From the NCBI GenBank assembly GCA_027533425.1, contig JAPZUD010000006.1:62001-126000 (forward strand): 64,000 bases of DNA, written 5' to 3'. The position numbers were made by a program, and so were the translations under genes. The DNA is from Beijerinckiaceae bacterium (GTDB lineage: Bacteria; Pseudomonadota; Alphaproteobacteria; Rhizobiales; Beijerinckiaceae). Positions 8,460-18,482 of this stretch are shown here, piece by piece; the first letter of the stretch is position 1, and each line of letters begins with the position of its first letter. The notes under the pieces are model-generated. The model made no database searches. It was given only the letters and a program-made list of their open reading frames with translations, and had not been told where the DNA came from.

Positions 8460-10076
8460 CTAACGATGAAGGGCCGCGGCAAACAACGTGCGGGTATACT
8501 CGGTGCGCGGGCGGGCGAAGAGTTCCGCAGCCGGTCCCTGCTCGACCACCTGCCCGTTCTGCATGACGATGACATGACTGGACAGGGCCCGCACAACCTT
8601 GAGGTCATGGCTGATGAAGAGATAGGCGAGCTGGCGCTTCACCTGCAATTCGCGCAGCAGATCGACGATCTGGGCCTGCACGCTCATGTCCAGTGCCGAA
8701 GTCGGCTCATCCAGCACCACGAATTTCGGATCCAGCGCCATGGCACGGGCGATGGCGATCCGCTGGCGCTGGCCGCCGGAAAATTCATGCGGGTATCGAT
8801 CCATCGCGGCGGGATCGAGCCCGACATCGTGGAGCGCCCGGGCAACAATGCGGCGCACAGCTTCGTCGCCGAGCCCGGGCTGCTGGATATGCAGCCCCTC
8901 CGCCACGATCTCCGCCACCGACATACGTGGCGAGAGCGAGCCATACGGGTCCTGGAAGACGATCTGCATGTCGCGGCGCATCGGCCGCATGGCCGTGAAA
9001 CCGACGCCCTGCACATCCCGGCCGAGCACGCGGATCGCGCCTTCGGAGCGGATCAGCCGCAGGATGGCCTGGCCGAGCGTTGTCTTGCCCGAACCGGATT
9101 CACCGACAATCCCCAATGTCTCGCCAGCACGGATCGTGAGGTCAATCCCGTCCACCGCCTTCACATGGCCCGTTACGCGTTTCATCAGGCCGGTGCGGAT
9201 CGGAAAATGAACCTTGAGATCCCGGACCTCGACGACAACCGGCGCCTCGCCATGCGGCATGGCCGGCTCGCCCTTCGGCTCCGCCGCCAGCAGGGCCTGC
9301 GTGTAGGAATGCTTCGGCGCCGAGAAGACATCGCCGACAACGCCCTGTTCGACGATCTGCCCGCGCCGCATGATGGCGACGCGATGGGCAATACGACGGA
9401 CGATGCCAAGATCATGCGTGATGAACAGCATCGCCATGCCGGTCTCGCGCTGCAGGTCGCGCAGCAGGTCAAGGATCTTTGCCTGCACGGTCACGTCGAG
9501 CGCCGTGGTCGGCTCATCGGCGATCAGCAGGTCGGGCTCGTTGGCCAAGGCCATCGCGATCATCACGCGTTGGCGCTGCCCGCCCGACAATTCATGCGGA
9601 TAAGCGCCAAGCCGGCTTTCCGGATCCCGGATGCCCACCTTGGTCAGCAGGTCGAGAATGCGGCGGCGCGCCGCCTCGCCGGTCAGGCCGCGATGCAGAC
9701 CGAGGATCTCGCCGATCTGCCGCTCGATCGTATGGAGCGGATTGAGCGAGGTCATCGGCTCCTGGAACACCATCGAGATGGCATTGCCGCGGATCTTCCG
9801 CAGAGCGCTGTCCTCGGCCTTGAGAATATCGACCACCGGGCCGCCTTCGGCCTCGAACCGGATCGTTCCTCCGGGGTGATGGGCGGCAGGGTAGTTGAGC
9901 AGCCGGACGAGTGAGAGCGCCGTGACCGATTTGCCCGAGCCGGATTCGCCCACCAGCGCGAGCGTTTCGCCGCGATGAATGTCGAAGGAAACCCGGTCGA
10001 CCGCGAGAGTGTCCTTCCCGCCCTGCCGGAACGCGACCGAGAGATCCTCCACCGAGACAAGCCGCGCCCCGGTCAT
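8460..10076 (-). CDS. yejF: YejF-type ABC transporter, double ATP-binding subunit
   Basis: A 538-aa protein with two fused ABC ATPases. Each half has a Walker A ([24 protein letters not shown]), a signature ([28 protein letters not shown]) and a Walker B ending in ADEPT or LDEPT. The oligopeptide-transporter C-terminal segment follows each domain. The fused arrangement is typical of YejF rather than of separate OppD and OppF. The ATG overlaps the TGA of yejE (ATGA); an ORF start 105 bases upstream would sit inside yejE. It energises peptide or microcin-C-type peptide import at the inner membrane. Confidence 0.95.
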   Translation of the reverse strand: MTGARLVSVEDLSVAFRQGGKDTLAVDRVSFDIHRGETLALVGESGSGKSVTALSLVRLLNYPAAHHPGGTIRFEAEGGPVVDILKAEDSALRKIRGNAISMVFQEPMTSLNPLHTIERQIGEILGLHRGLTGEAARRRILDLLTKVGIRDPESRLGAYPHELSGGQRQRVMIAMALANEPDLLIADEPTTALDVTVQAKILDLLRDLQRETGMAMLFITHDLGIVRRIAHRVAIMRRGQIVEQGVVGDVFSAPKHSYTQALLAAEPKGEPAMPHGEAPVVVEVRDLKVHFPIRTGLMKRVTGHVKAVDGIDLTIRAGETLGIVGESGSGKTTLGQAILRLIRSEGAIRVLGRDVQGVGFTAMRPMRRDMQIVFQDPYGSLSPRMSVAEIVAEGLHIQQPGLGDEAVRRIVARALHDVGLDPAAMDRYPHEFSGGQRQRIAIARAMALDPKFVVLDEPTSALDMSVQAQIVDLLRELQVKRQLAYLFISHDLKVVRALSSHVIVMQNGQVVEQGPAAELFARPRTEYTRTLFAAALHR

Positions 10077-11251
10077 GCGAAACTCTTTCGCGGGTCGAAG
10101 GCATCGCGCACCGCCTCGCCGATAAAAATCAGCAGCGAGAGCATCAGCGCGATCACCGCGAATCCGGACAGGCCAAGCCACGGCGCCTGCAAATTCGCCT
10201 TGCCCTGCTGGAGCAGCTCCCCGAGGGAGGGCGAGCCCGGCGGCAGGCCGAAGCCGAGAAAGTCCAGCGAGGTCAGCGTCGTGATCGAGGCATTCAGCAC
10301 GAAGGGCATGTAGGTCAGCGTGGCAACCATGGCGTTGGGCAGCATGTGCCGCATCATGATCTGGCGGTCGGACAGGCCCAAAGCCCGCGCGGCCTTCACA
10401 TATTCAAAGTTCCGGGCCCGCAGGAACTCGGCCCGGACCACGCCGACCAGCGAAGTCCATTTGAACAGCAGCAGGATCGTCAGCAGCACAAGGAAGCTCG
10501 GCGTGATGACGGCCGAGAGGATGATCAGCAGGAAGAGCAGCGGCATCGAGGTCCAGATCTCGATGAAGCGCTGGAAAAAGAGATCGACCTTGCCGCCGAA
10601 ATAGCCCTGCACCGCGCCGGCAGCGATGCCGATTACCGACGAGGCCAGCGTCAGGATCAGCCCGAACAGGACCGAGATCCGGAACCCGTAGATCAGCCGC
10701 GCGACGACATCGCGGCCGCGATCATCGGTGCCGAGCCAGTTCCATTCGATATCCTTGCAGCCGGTGCCGCCACGCTTTTTCGCCACGGCGGCGCATTGCG
10801 CATCGGTCAGCATCCAGGTCGGCGGGGCCGGGGCGGCCACCGGGAGGTCACGCTGGATCGTGCGATGATGGAAGCGGATCGGCGGGAACAGCATGAAGCC
10901 ATGCACGTTGATCTCGTCGGCAATCACCGGGTCGCGGTAATCCGTGACGGCCAGGAAGCCGCCGAATTTCTCCTCCGGGTACTCCACCAGCACCGGGAAC
11001 AGCCATTCGCCCTTGTACCGGGCGAGGACCGGCCGGTCATTCGCGATGAATTCCGCGAAGAGCGACAGCACGAACAGGACCATGAAGATCCAGAACGACC
11101 AGTAACCGCGCCGGTTCGCCCGGAAATTCTGGAGCCGGCGCTGGTTGAGCGGCGAAAGCCGGATCAGGCCTAGCTGGGGCGGCAACGGCGGCGCCTCGGG
11201 CGCCCGGGCCCCGGCGGCCAGCCCGTCATCCCGGAGCGCCTGCTCAGACAT
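10073..11251 (-). CDS. yejE: YejE-type ABC transporter permease
   Basis: A 392-aa inner-membrane permease. It has the N-terminal membrane segment and the long periplasmic insertion between TM1 and TM2 that mark YejE ([33 protein letters not shown]), followed by a DppC-like BPD_transp_1 domain with the EAA-type loop around [13 protein letters not shown]. It lies in the order yejA-yejB-yejE-yejF; the start overlaps the end of yejB by 8 bp and the stop overlaps yejF. It forms the translocation channel with YejB. Confidence 0.95.
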   Translation of the reverse strand: MSEQALRDDGLAAGARAPEAPPLPPQLGLIRLSPLNQRRLQNFRANRRGYWSFWIFMVLFVLSLFAEFIANDRPVLARYKGEWLFPVLVEYPEEKFGGFLAVTDYRDPVIADEINVHGFMLFPPIRFHHRTIQRDLPVAAPAPPTWMLTDAQCAAVAKKRGGTGCKDIEWNWLGTDDRGRDVVARLIYGFRISVLFGLILTLASSVIGIAAGAVQGYFGGKVDLFFQRFIEIWTSMPLLFLLIILSAVITPSFLVLLTILLLFKWTSLVGVVRAEFLRARNFEYVKAARALGLSDRQIMMRHMLPNAMVATLTYMPFVLNASITTLTSLDFLGFGLPPGSPSLGELLQQGKANLQAPWLGLSGFAVIALMLSLLIFIGEAVRDAFDPRKSFA

Positions 11252-12344
11252 CGCGCGCCTCGAAATCGATGCGCGGGTCGATCAGCGTATAGGTCAGGTC
11301 CGTGATCAGCGTGATGACAAGGCCCAGCAGCGAGAAAATGTAGAGCGTGGCGAAGACAACCGGATAATCGCGGTCAAGCGTAGCCGAGAAGGCCAGCAGG
11401 CCGAGCCCGTCGAGCGAGAAGATATTCTCGATCAGCAGCGAGCCGGTGAAGAAGGCATGGATGAAGGCGCCCGGGAAGCCGGCAATGACGATCAGCATCG
11501 CATTGCGGAAGACATGGCCATAGAGCACGCCGCGTTCCGAGAGGCCCTTCATGCGGGCCGTCAGCACATATTGCTTCCGGATCTCGTCGAGAAAGGAATT
11601 CTTGGTCAGCAGCGTCAGCGTGGCGAATTGCGAGATCACCATCGCCGTCAGCGGAAGGGCGAGATGCCAGAAATAATCGAGGATCTTCCCGCCGAGGCTC
11701 AGTTCCTCGAAATTCGGCGAGGTCAGCCCGCGCAGGGGGAAGAACTGGAAAAAGGAACCGCCCGCGAACAGCACCACCAGCAGGACCGCGAACAGGAAGC
11801 TCGGAATGGCGTAGCCGATCACGATCACGCCCGAGGTCCAGACATCGAAGGCGGAGCCATCCTTCACCGCCTTACGGATGCCGAGCGGGATGGAGATCGC
11901 ATAGGCGATCAGCGTCATCCAGAGGCCGAGCGAGATCGAGACCGGCAGCTTCTCCTTGATCAGCTGGATGACGGAGGCATCGCGGAAGAAAGAGCGACCG
12001 AAATCGAACCGGGCATAATCCCAGATCATCTTGGCGAAGCGCTCGTGCGCCGGCTTGTCGAAGCCGAACTGCTTCTCGAGTTCCTTGATGAAGGCAGGAT
12101 CCAGCCCCTGCGCGCCGCGATAGGTGGAGCTGGCATCCGCCGCCGCGCTGGCCGCGCCGGAAATATCACCGCCCGTGCCGCCACCGACCCGGCCGCTTGC
12201 GCCCGAATCCTGGCCCTGCAGCTGCGCGATGATCTTCTCGACCGGTCCGCCCGGCGCGAACTGGATGATGATGAAGGACAGCAGCATGATGCCCAGCAGC
12301 GTGGGCACCATCAGGGCAAGGCGTCGGAGGATATAGGCCGCCAT
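11244..12344 (-). CDS. yejB: YejB-type ABC transporter permease
   Basis: A 366-aa DppB/OppB-type permease. The N-terminal [19 protein letters not shown] is the classic first TM of this family, and the BPD_transp_1 domain includes the cytoplasmic coupling loop [14 protein letters not shown] Gly/Ser/Ala-rich insertion near residues 45-75 is typical of YejB. Its ATG shares one base with the TAA of yejA. It partners YejE in the transmembrane channel. Confidence 0.95.
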   Translation of the reverse strand: MAAYILRRLALMVPTLLGIMLLSFIIIQFAPGGPVEKIIAQLQGQDSGASGRVGGGTGGDISGAASAAADASSTYRGAQGLDPAFIKELEKQFGFDKPAHERFAKMIWDYARFDFGRSFFRDASVIQLIKEKLPVSISLGLWMTLIAYAISIPLGIRKAVKDGSAFDVWTSGVIVIGYAIPSFLFAVLLVVLFAGGSFFQFFPLRGLTSPNFEELSLGGKILDYFWHLALPLTAMVISQFATLTLLTKNSFLDEIRKQYVLTARMKGLSERGVLYGHVFRNAMLIVIAGFPGAFIHAFFTGSLLIENIFSLDGLGLLAFSATLDRDYPVVFATLYIFSLLGLVITLITDLTYTLIDPRIDFEARDV

Positions 12345-14254
12345 TACTTGCCGATCCGCTTCGCCTTGTCGGCATCATACCACCAGGTGGCCAGCGCCGT
12401 GGAGGAGGCTCCGCCGGCCAGAGGCGGGATCGGCCCTGGCGCGGTATACATGTCCCAATAGGCGAATTTGTGCTCGGCGGCATACCAGGCCGGCACCCAG
12501 TAGCGCCCGGCGCGCAGCAGCCGGTCGAGAGCCCGCGCGGCATGGGTGATATCGGCCTTCGATTTCGCCGCGATGACCTTGGCAATCATCGCATCGACCG
12601 ACGGGTCGGCAATGCCCGAAAGGTTGCGCGAGGAGGGCGTCCGCGCCGCCTGCGAGCCGAACAGCGTGTTCAGCGTCTCGCCCGGCGTGAGCGACATCAC
12701 GAACCGCGCCGAGACGACATCGTAATCGTATTCCTGTACCCGGCGCTGGTATTGCGACGGATCGACCTGCCGGATCGAGAAGCCGATGCCGAGCAGCCGG
12801 AGATTCTTGCCGAAGGCCTCGACATGCTTGGTCAGCCCGCCATCGAACTCAAGGAATTCGATCGTCAGCCGCGTGCCATCGGCCAGCCGGAGGATGCCGT
12901 CATCTCCGCGCTTGGCCCCCGCCTGCTGCAGCATCTGCTGCGCCTGGCGGAGCAGGCCGCGATCCTGCCCCGACCCGTCGGAGACCGGCGGCACATGCGG
13001 CTCGCCGAACACCTCGTCCGGCACCTTGCCGCGGAACGGCTCCAGCAGGGCCAGCTCCTCCGGTCCCGGCTTGCCGACGGCCTTGAGCGGCGAATTCTCG
13101 AAGAACGAGGTCGTCCGCTTGTAGAGGCCATACATCAGGTTCTGGTTCATCCACTCGAAATCGAAGGCGAGCCCGATCGCCTCGCGGATGCGTGGATCGC
13201 GGAATTGCGGCCGGCGCGTATTGAGGAACCACCCCTGCGTACCGGAGGGGCGGCCATCAACCGCCGTGTCGCGCTTGACCCGCCCTTCCCGGATGGCGGG
13301 AAAATCGTAGCGCGTCGACCAGATCACCGAGGTGAACTCGTCCCGGAACGTATAGACGCCCGCCGTGAAGGCCTGGAACGCCGCCTCGCGGTCGCGGAAA
13401 TACTCGTAGCGCACCGTGTCGAAATTCGCCTGCCCCACCGAGACCGGCAGGTCCTTGCCCCAGTAATCTGCCACCCGGCGGAAACTGATGGACCGGCCCT
13501 GCTCGATCTTGTCGACGCGATAGCTGCCCGAACCGAGCGGACTTTCCAGCGAAGCGGAGTCGAAATCGCGGGTCGCGTAATAAGCCTTCGAAAAGATCGG
13601 CAAACCGGCCACGATCAGCGGCAATTCGCGCGAGCGGTCGGGCGCGAAGCGGATCTCCACCTCCTGCGGCGAGAGGGCGGAAGCCCCCGTCATCTTCTGC
13701 AGGATCAGGCGATAGGTCGCGTAGGCCTTGGTGCTTTTCAGCGTTTCCAGCGTGAAGACGACATCCGCCGCCGTGATCGCCGAACCGTCATGGAACCGCG
13801 CCTCGGGCCTGAGCTGGAACCGGTAGACCTGCCCGTCGGCCGAACGGCGGACGCTGCTGGCCACGAGGCCGTAGAGGGCATCTTCCTCGTCCGAGGAGCC
13901 GGCCATCAGGCTGTCGAAGATGAGGCCCATCCCGGCGGCGCCGTCGCCACGCTGGGAATAGATATTCAGCGTGTTGAAGGTCGTGAAATTCTGGTTGCCG
14001 GCCGTGGAGGAAACCTGCAGCGCGATTTCCCCGCCCTTCGGCGCCTGCGGGTTCACATAGGCGAAATGCTTGAAATCCGCCGGGTATTTCAGATCGCCGA
14101 AAATCGAAAGCCCGTGGCTGGGCGGGCCGAGCTCTGCTGCTTCCTGCGCGCTCAACGGGTTGCGCGGCAGCAGGGTCGAGATCCCGGCAAAGGCGCCCAG
14201 CGCCAGGGCACCGCGCCGCGTCGGACGCGACAGGAACCGGAACTCATGCGTCAT
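12344..14254 (-). CDS. yejA: YejA-type extracellular solute-binding protein
   Basis: A 636-aa SBP_bac_5 family protein. The N-terminus carries [13 protein letters not shown], a twin-arginine-like export signal ending near LSAQ, followed by the mature start with [13 protein letters not shown], characteristic of YejA. The start at 14254 has AAGGGGAG about 7 bases upstream; the longer frame to 14335 lacks a site. It binds peptides in the periplasm for YejBEF. It is first in the yejABEF operon. Confidence 0.93.
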   Translation of the reverse strand: MTHEFRFLSRPTRRGALALGAFAGISTLLPRNPLSAQEAAELGPPSHGLSIFGDLKYPADFKHFAYVNPQAPKGGEIALQVSSTAGNQNFTTFNTLNIYSQRGDGAAGMGLIFDSLMAGSSDEEDALYGLVASSVRRSADGQVYRFQLRPEARFHDGSAITAADVVFTLETLKSTKAYATYRLILQKMTGASALSPQEVEIRFAPDRSRELPLIVAGLPIFSKAYYATRDFDSASLESPLGSGSYRVDKIEQGRSISFRRVADYWGKDLPVSVGQANFDTVRYEYFRDREAAFQAFTAGVYTFRDEFTSVIWSTRYDFPAIREGRVKRDTAVDGRPSGTQGWFLNTRRPQFRDPRIREAIGLAFDFEWMNQNLMYGLYKRTTSFFENSPLKAVGKPGPEELALLEPFRGKVPDEVFGEPHVPPVSDGSGQDRGLLRQAQQMLQQAGAKRGDDGILRLADGTRLTIEFLEFDGGLTKHVEAFGKNLRLLGIGFSIRQVDPSQYQRRVQEYDYDVVSARFVMSLTPGETLNTLFGSQAARTPSSRNLSGIADPSVDAMIAKVIAAKSKADITHAARALDRLLRAGRYWVPAWYAAEHKFAYWDMYTAPGPIPPLAGGASSTALATWWYDADKAKRIGK

Positions 14255-14368
14255 GCTCGTCTCCCCTTGTGATCGAATCACCCACCGAGCCCATGCCGGG
14301 AATATGACGCAGCGTAGCTGGAAGGCCAGCACCAAGCCCCGGTTTCGGCGTGATTTTCAGGAAGACAG

Positions 14369-14394
14369 CAAAAAGGGGCCGGAATCCGGCCCCT
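14369..14394 (-). terminator. Rho-independent terminator of the cytochrome c gene
   Basis: On the minus strand GGGGCCGG and CCGGCCCC form an 8-bp GC stem with a 3-base loop, directly followed by five T residues. It lies 27 bases beyond the cytochrome gene stop and 115 bases before yejA, so it separates the two minus-strand units. Confidence 0.85.
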
Positions 14395-14420
14395 TGATCA
14401 GGTGGAATGCGCAAGGCTGA

Positions 14421-14966
14421 TCAGGGCAGGGCAGCCGGGGTCTCCGCAAGGCTGCGCATGTAGAAAATGATATTGGCACGCTCATCAGGACGATTGATGC
14501 CTGCGAAGCCCATCGAAGTCCCCGCGACATAGGCCTTCGGGTTGGCGAGGAAAGCGTCCAGCGCCTCGTAATCCCACTTGCCGCCCTTCGACGCCATATC
14601 CTTCAGCCCTGCCGAATAATTGAAGCCGGCGGCCGCGCCCTTGGCCTTGTTGACAATGCCCCAGAGCGCCGGGCCCTGGCCATTCTTGCCATCCTTCTGG
14701 AACTGGTGGCAGCTCACGCATTTCTTGGCCGCCGTCTCACCCTTGGCGAGATCGGCCTTGGCGAGGCGCGCCGCAATCGGCTCGGCCTTTTCGGCCGCCG
14801 GCGCGGCCGCGCTGCTGGCATTGGCGGTGTTGTCCGGCAGCTCGTAGCCCGCCTTGGCCGGCAGCTTCGGCGCCATCAGGCCGCTCGAGAGGAAGCCGAT
14901 GCCCATGGCCAGCGTGAGCATGCCAAGAATGGCACCGGCAACCTTGTTGACTTCGTTCGCATCCAT
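14421..14966 (-). CDS. cycM: Membrane-anchored class I cytochrome c (CycM / c552 type)
   Basis: A 181-aa protein with an uncleaved N-terminal anchor (residues about 8-30, [20 protein letters not shown]), an Ala-rich periplasmic linker and a cytochrome c domain with CVSCH (Cys83, Cys86, His87); the axial Met is probably in GTSMGFAG. This matches the CycM family that carries electrons from the bc1 complex to cytochrome oxidase in rhizobia. It stands alone, divergent from kdsB, and ends in a strong terminator. Confidence 0.93.
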   Translation of the reverse strand: MDANEVNKVAGAILGMLTLAMGIGFLSSGLMAPKLPAKAGYELPDNTANASSAAAPAAEKAEPIAARLAKADLAKGETAAKKCVSCHQFQKDGKNGQGPALWGIVNKAKGAAAGFNYSAGLKDMASKGGKWDYEALDAFLANPKAYVAGTSMGFAGINRPDERANIIFYMRSLAETPAALP

Positions 14967-15126
14967 GCCTGCAACCCCTGGGTCTCTCCGGACGCTGCCA
15001 CCCTGCGGGAGACAACGCTACCAAATTCACCCGGCTGATTACCCGCTTTCAATAGGGAAAGGCAACCCGTATAAGCGCCTTCCGTTTGCTACTTTTTGCC
15101 GTCCTTCACAGCCGGTTAGCGCTTCA

Positions 15127-15864
15127 ATGTCCGATCCTGTCGTCGTCATCCCTGCCCGCCTCGCCGCCACCCGCCTGCCCGGCAAGCCGCTTGCCCTGAT
15201 CGGCGATGCCCCGATGATCGTGCATGTCTGGCGCCGCGCCGAGGAAGCGGGCATCGGCCCGGTCGTCGTGGCGACCGATGCACCGGAAATCGCGGCCGCC
15301 ATCGAGGGCGCCGGCGGCATCGCCATCATGACACGCGCCGACCATCCCTCCGGCTCCGACCGCATCTTCGAGGCAATCGATCGTTTCGATCCCGAGGGCC
15401 GGCACGATGTGGTGGTCAATGTCCAGGGCGACCTGCCGACCATCGACCCCCGCATCATTGCGGATTCGCTGATCCCCCTCTCCGATCCAGCCGTCGATAT
15501 CGCAACCCTGGCCTCGGTCATCGTGCGCGAGGAAGAGCGGACGGCCACGCATGTCGTGAAGGCGATCGGCACGCCCGTCGCGGCACGCCGGCTGCGCGCC
15601 CTTTATTTCACGCGCGCCACAGCCCCCTGGGGCGAGGGCGATCTGCTCCACCATATCGGCCTGTACGCCTACCGGCGCCGGGCGCTGGCGCGGTTCGTGG
15701 CCATGCCGCCCTCCCCGCTCGAACAGCGCGAGAAGCTGGAACAGCTCCGCGCCATCGAGGCGGGCATGCGGATCGACATCATCCAGGTTGACACGGTGCC
15801 CCTCGGGGTGGACACGCCGGAAGATCTGGAACGGGCGCGGGCCATGCTGGCCGGCAGGAACTGA
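15127..15864 (+). CDS. kdsB: 3-deoxy-manno-octulosonate cytidylyltransferase
   Basis: A 245-aa KdsB. It has [18 protein letters not shown] (nucleotide-binding, residues 4-21), [18 protein letters not shown] and [13 protein letters not shown], all conserved in the family. It makes CMP-Kdo from CTP and Kdo for LPS inner core assembly. The ATG at 15127 was chosen because conservation begins there; the upstream open frame is antisense to the cytochrome gene. It lies 22 bp before pheA and is probably cotranscribed, an arrangement usual in this order. Confidence 0.95.
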   Translation: MSDPVVVIPARLAATRLPGKPLALIGDAPMIVHVWRRAEEAGIGPVVVATDAPEIAAAIEGAGGIAIMTRADHPSGSDRIFEAIDRFDPEGRHDVVVNVQGDLPTIDPRIIADSLIPLSDPAVDIATLASVIVREEERTATHVVKAIGTPVAARRLRALYFTRATAPWGEGDLLHHIGLYAYRRRALARFVAMPPSPLEQREKLEQLRAIEAGMRIDIIQVDTVPLGVDTPEDLERARAMLAGRN

Positions 15865-15886
15865 ACGGGTGTTGGGAGCAGCAGGC

Positions 15887-16741
15887 ATGGCGAAGGTGAT
15901 TTCCTTCCAGGGCGAGCGCGGAGCAAATTCCGAGATCGCCTGCAACGAGGTCTATCCGGATTGGGAAGCCCTGCCCTGCGCGACGTTCGAGGATGCTTTC
16001 GCCGCTCTGGCGGACGGCGCCGCCGATCTCGCGATGATTCCGATCGATAACTCGATCGCCGGCCGCGTCGGCGATATCCACCACCTGCTGCCGACCTCGG
16101 GCTTCCACATCATCGGCGAGCATTTCCTCCCCATCCATTTCCATCTCATGGCCATCGAAGGTGCCAGCCTTGCCACGCTGAAAGCGGCGCAGAGCCATGT
16201 CATGGCCCTCGGCCAGTGCCGGCGCATGCTCAAGAAGCTCAACCTGAAGGCCATTGTTGCCGCCGATACTGCGGGCTCGGCCCGGCAGGTCGCGGAGATG
16301 CAGGACATCACCCGCGCCGCCATCGCGCCGCGCCTTGCCGCGAAGGTCTATGGCCTCAAGATCCTCGCCGAGGATATCCAGGATGAGGACCACAACACCA
16401 CGCGCTTCATCATCCTCTCGCGCGATGCGAAGGATGCGCTGCAGGGTTCCGGCCCGGTCATGACCAGTTTCGTCTTCCGCGTCCGCAACGTCCCGGCCGC
16501 GCTGTACAAGGCATTGGGCGGCTTCGCGACCAACGGCGTCAATATGGTCAAGCTCGAGAGCTACATGATGGAGGGCCAGTTCACGGCCACCCAGTTCTAT
16601 GCCGATGTCGAGGGCCATCCCGAGGATCCCGCCCTCAAGCGCGCGCTGGAGGAGCTGGATTTCTTCTCCAAGGAGTTGCGCATCCTCGGCACCTATCCGG
16701 CGCATCCCTACCGCGCCAAGGTCGTGCCGCCGGCGGAGTGA
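15887..16741 (+). CDS. pheA: Prephenate dehydratase
   Basis: A 284-aa monofunctional PheA. The PDT domain starts with ISFQGERGANSEIA, carries MIPIDNSIAGRVGD and the catalytic DEDHNTTRFIIL segment; the C-terminal ACT domain has KALGGFATNGVNMVKLES, the phenylalanine-binding region for feedback inhibition. It converts prephenate to phenylpyruvate. No chorismate mutase domain is fused. The start at 15887 matches the usual PDT N-terminus. It converges on nudC with an 18-bp gap. Confidence 0.95.
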   Translation: MAKVISFQGERGANSEIACNEVYPDWEALPCATFEDAFAALADGAADLAMIPIDNSIAGRVGDIHHLLPTSGFHIIGEHFLPIHFHLMAIEGASLATLKAAQSHVMALGQCRRMLKKLNLKAIVAADTAGSARQVAEMQDITRAAIAPRLAAKVYGLKILAEDIQDEDHNTTRFIILSRDAKDALQGSGPVMTSFVFRVRNVPAALYKALGGFATNGVNMVKLESYMMEGQFTATQFYADVEGHPEDPALKRALEELDFFSKELRILGTYPAHPYRAKVVPPAE

Positions 16742-16759
16742 ACGCCTGGAAGCGGCGTT

Positions 16760-17752
16760 TCAGACGCCGGCGGGATCGTCCACGAAATGCCGGATCAGAT
16801 GGCTGGCAATTGACATTTTCGCCGGCACACCGAGCCCGTCGGGATGGGTTCCGGCGATCATCTGCCGCACCTCGTCGCGGCTGAACCAGCGGCAATCCTC
16901 CAGCTCGTCGAGATCGACAGCGATGGTCGTCGAGCGCGCCTCGACATAGGCGCCGATCATCAGGCTGGCCGGGAAGGGCCAGGGCTGGTTCGCCATGATC
17001 GTCACGCGGCCGCCGAGAATGCCAGCCTCTTCAAAGGTTTCGCGGCGCACCGCATCCTCGATCGTCTCGCCCGGCTCGACGAAGCCGGCGAGGGTCGAAT
17101 ACCAGCCCGGCGGAAACCGGGCCGAGCGGCCCAGCAAGCAGCGATCGCCATCCACCGTCAGCATGATCACCACCGGGTCCGTCCGCGGGAAATGCTCGGC
17201 CTGGCAGGAAGGGCAGATCCGCTTCCAGCCCTGCTCGGCAAGGACGGAAGCCTGGCCGCATTTCGAGCAGAATCGATGCGTCGCATGCCAGTGCAGCATC
17301 GCCTTGCCCTGCGCGATCGCGCCCATCTGGTCGGCAGGAAGGCGGCCATCCAGCGCCAGCGCGCGCAGGCCGATCAGCAGGAATTCCTCTTTTTCCTTAA
17401 GCGCTTCCTCGGCGTCCGGGGCGATCAGCACGGCAAATCGGCCGGCATCGCCCTCGCGGCCAAGAAACACGATCTCCTGATGTTTCCCGGGATAGGGCAG
17501 GTCCTCGGCGGCGAAAAGCGCGATCCCGAGGTCGTTTTCGCGCTTCAGCACGGCATTTTCGCCGCAGAACACGTAAAAACGGGCCTCCGGCGCCTGCCGC
17601 AGGGCCTCGACAAGATCGGGCCGCGTGCGCAGCTGGGCGGACCGGTCGAGCGCGCCATGCGCGAAGCCGAGCCCCGGCGGCGGTTTCACTTCCATCAGCG
17701 GCGAGAACAGGGCCTCGATCTCCGGGCGACGCCCGGCCTTGCCTTCACTCAT
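16760..17752 (-). CDS. nudC: NADH pyrophosphatase (NudC-type Nudix hydrolase)
   Basis: A 330-aa protein with the three NudC parts: an N-terminal NUDIX-like domain, a zinc ribbon (FCSKCGQ and CPSCQAEHFPRTDP), and a Nudix box GFVEPGETIEDAVRRETFEE followed by NQPWPFPASLM, close to the SQPWPFPxS signature of NAD(H)-specific members (first Ser is Asn here). It cleaves NAD(H) to NMN(H) and AMP and can remove NAD caps from RNA. It follows the HIT gene by 5 bp and is probably cotranscribed with it. Confidence 0.94.
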   Translation of the reverse strand: MSEGKAGRRPEIEALFSPLMEVKPPPGLGFAHGALDRSAQLRTRPDLVEALRQAPEARFYVFCGENAVLKRENDLGIALFAAEDLPYPGKHQEIVFLGREGDAGRFAVLIAPDAEEALKEKEEFLLIGLRALALDGRLPADQMGAIAQGKAMLHWHATHRFCSKCGQASVLAEQGWKRICPSCQAEHFPRTDPVVIMLTVDGDRCLLGRSARFPPGWYSTLAGFVEPGETIEDAVRRETFEEAGILGGRVTIMANQPWPFPASLMIGAYVEARSTTIAVDLDELEDCRWFSRDEVRQMIAGTHPDGLGVPAKMSIASHLIRHFVDDPAGV

Positions 17753-17757
17753 CGGAA

Positions 17758-18180
17758 TTATCCTTGAAAACCCAACGCCTTGGCGAGCCTGTCCATCAAG
17801 GGCCCGGCCATATGCGGCGGATAGGGCACCCGCTCGCCATGGCCCCAGATCGGCCCCGGCCAGGCCGGATCGGAGGCGAACCGCGCCACCACATGGACAT
17901 GCAGCTGCGGAACGACATTGCCCAACGCGCCGATATTGAGCTTGTCGGGCCGGAAATGCGTCCGGACAGCCTCCGAAACGCGCATAATTTCGTCAAATAA
18001 TTTTTGACGATCAGCCTCGATCAGATCAAGAATTTCAACGATTCCGGCTCGCCTTGGGACGAGCGTCAGCCAGGGAAACCGGGCATCATCGACGAGGAAG
18101 ACGCGGCTCAGCGGCAGGTCGCCGAGCAGCAGCCCGGTAGCCTCGAGGCGGGGGTCGAGCGTGAAACCGGCTTCCGGCAT
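17758..18180 (-). CDS. HIT-family nucleotide-binding protein
   Basis: A 140-aa HIT protein. The histidine triad region reads VVPQLHVHVVARF: the first two His of HxHxH are present and the third is Val. The downstream DPAWPGPIWGHG is typical of an alphaproteobacterial HIT subgroup. The start at 18180 has AAAGGA 8 bases upstream; an in-frame ATG at 18198 is possible. It probably hydrolyses nucleoside phosphoramidates or dinucleotides. It is divergent from the SRP RNA gene and upstream of nudC. Confidence 0.9.
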   Translation of the reverse strand: MPEAGFTLDPRLEATGLLLGDLPLSRVFLVDDARFPWLTLVPRRAGIVEILDLIEADRQKLFDEIMRVSEAVRTHFRPDKLNIGALGNVVPQLHVHVVARFASDPAWPGPIWGHGERVPYPPHMAGPLMDRLAKALGFQG

Positions 18181-18269
18181 GGGAGATCCTTTCGACATCG
18201 CCGATGTTCTAGGACGAGTCGACCCCGAATGCATCCGCTACGTTGCACAGTCTGCCCCCCAGAGCGCCC

Positions 18270-18298
18270 TTGTTTTCGGAACCGAGATGTCCGATATA
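18270..18298 (+). promoter_or_regulatory. Probable promoter of the SRP RNA gene
   Basis: TTGTTT (18270-18275) and GATATA (18293-18298) are separated by 17 bp and place the start a few bases downstream, at the beginning of the predicted SRP RNA stem. The -10 match is modest. Confidence 0.5.
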
Positions 18299-18303
18299 GC
18301 GAG

Positions 18304-18400
18304 CGGGAGGTTGGCGATGGACGCATCCCTCGCCAACCGGGTCAGGTCCGGAAGGAAGCAGCCCTAACGAGACCGGGCGGGTCATTGTTCCAGCCTCCCA
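18304..18400 (+). ncRNA. ffs: Small signal recognition particle RNA (4.5S)
   Basis: The invariant apical segment GTCAGGTCCGGAAGGAAGCA (18341-18360) is present, and the ends GGGAGGTTGG and CCAGCCTCCC pair to close the long hairpin, giving about 97 nt, as expected of bacterial small SRP RNA. It binds Ffh to target membrane proteins. It lies between the HIT gene (divergent) and dnaX, a common location in this order, and is followed by a strong hairpin. Confidence 0.93.
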
Positions 18401-18406
18401 CCGATC

Positions 18407-18435
18407 ATGCCGCGCGGATTCCGCGCGGCCTTTCC
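18407..18435 (+). terminator. Terminator after SRP RNA
   Basis: CCGCGCGG and CCGCGCGG flank ATT to give an 8-bp self-complementary stem, followed by CCTTTCC. It lies 10 bases after the RNA end and before dnaX. The T tract is short. Confidence 0.6.
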
Positions 18436-18482
18436 AATGCGGGGCCAGAGGGAAGAGGCCGTTTTCGACATGGCTGTTCGAC

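Noticed and set aside
16741-16761. AACGCC/GGCGTT stem between pheA and nudC as a terminator
   Set aside because: A 6-bp stem overlapping the gene end with only three T residues is too weak.
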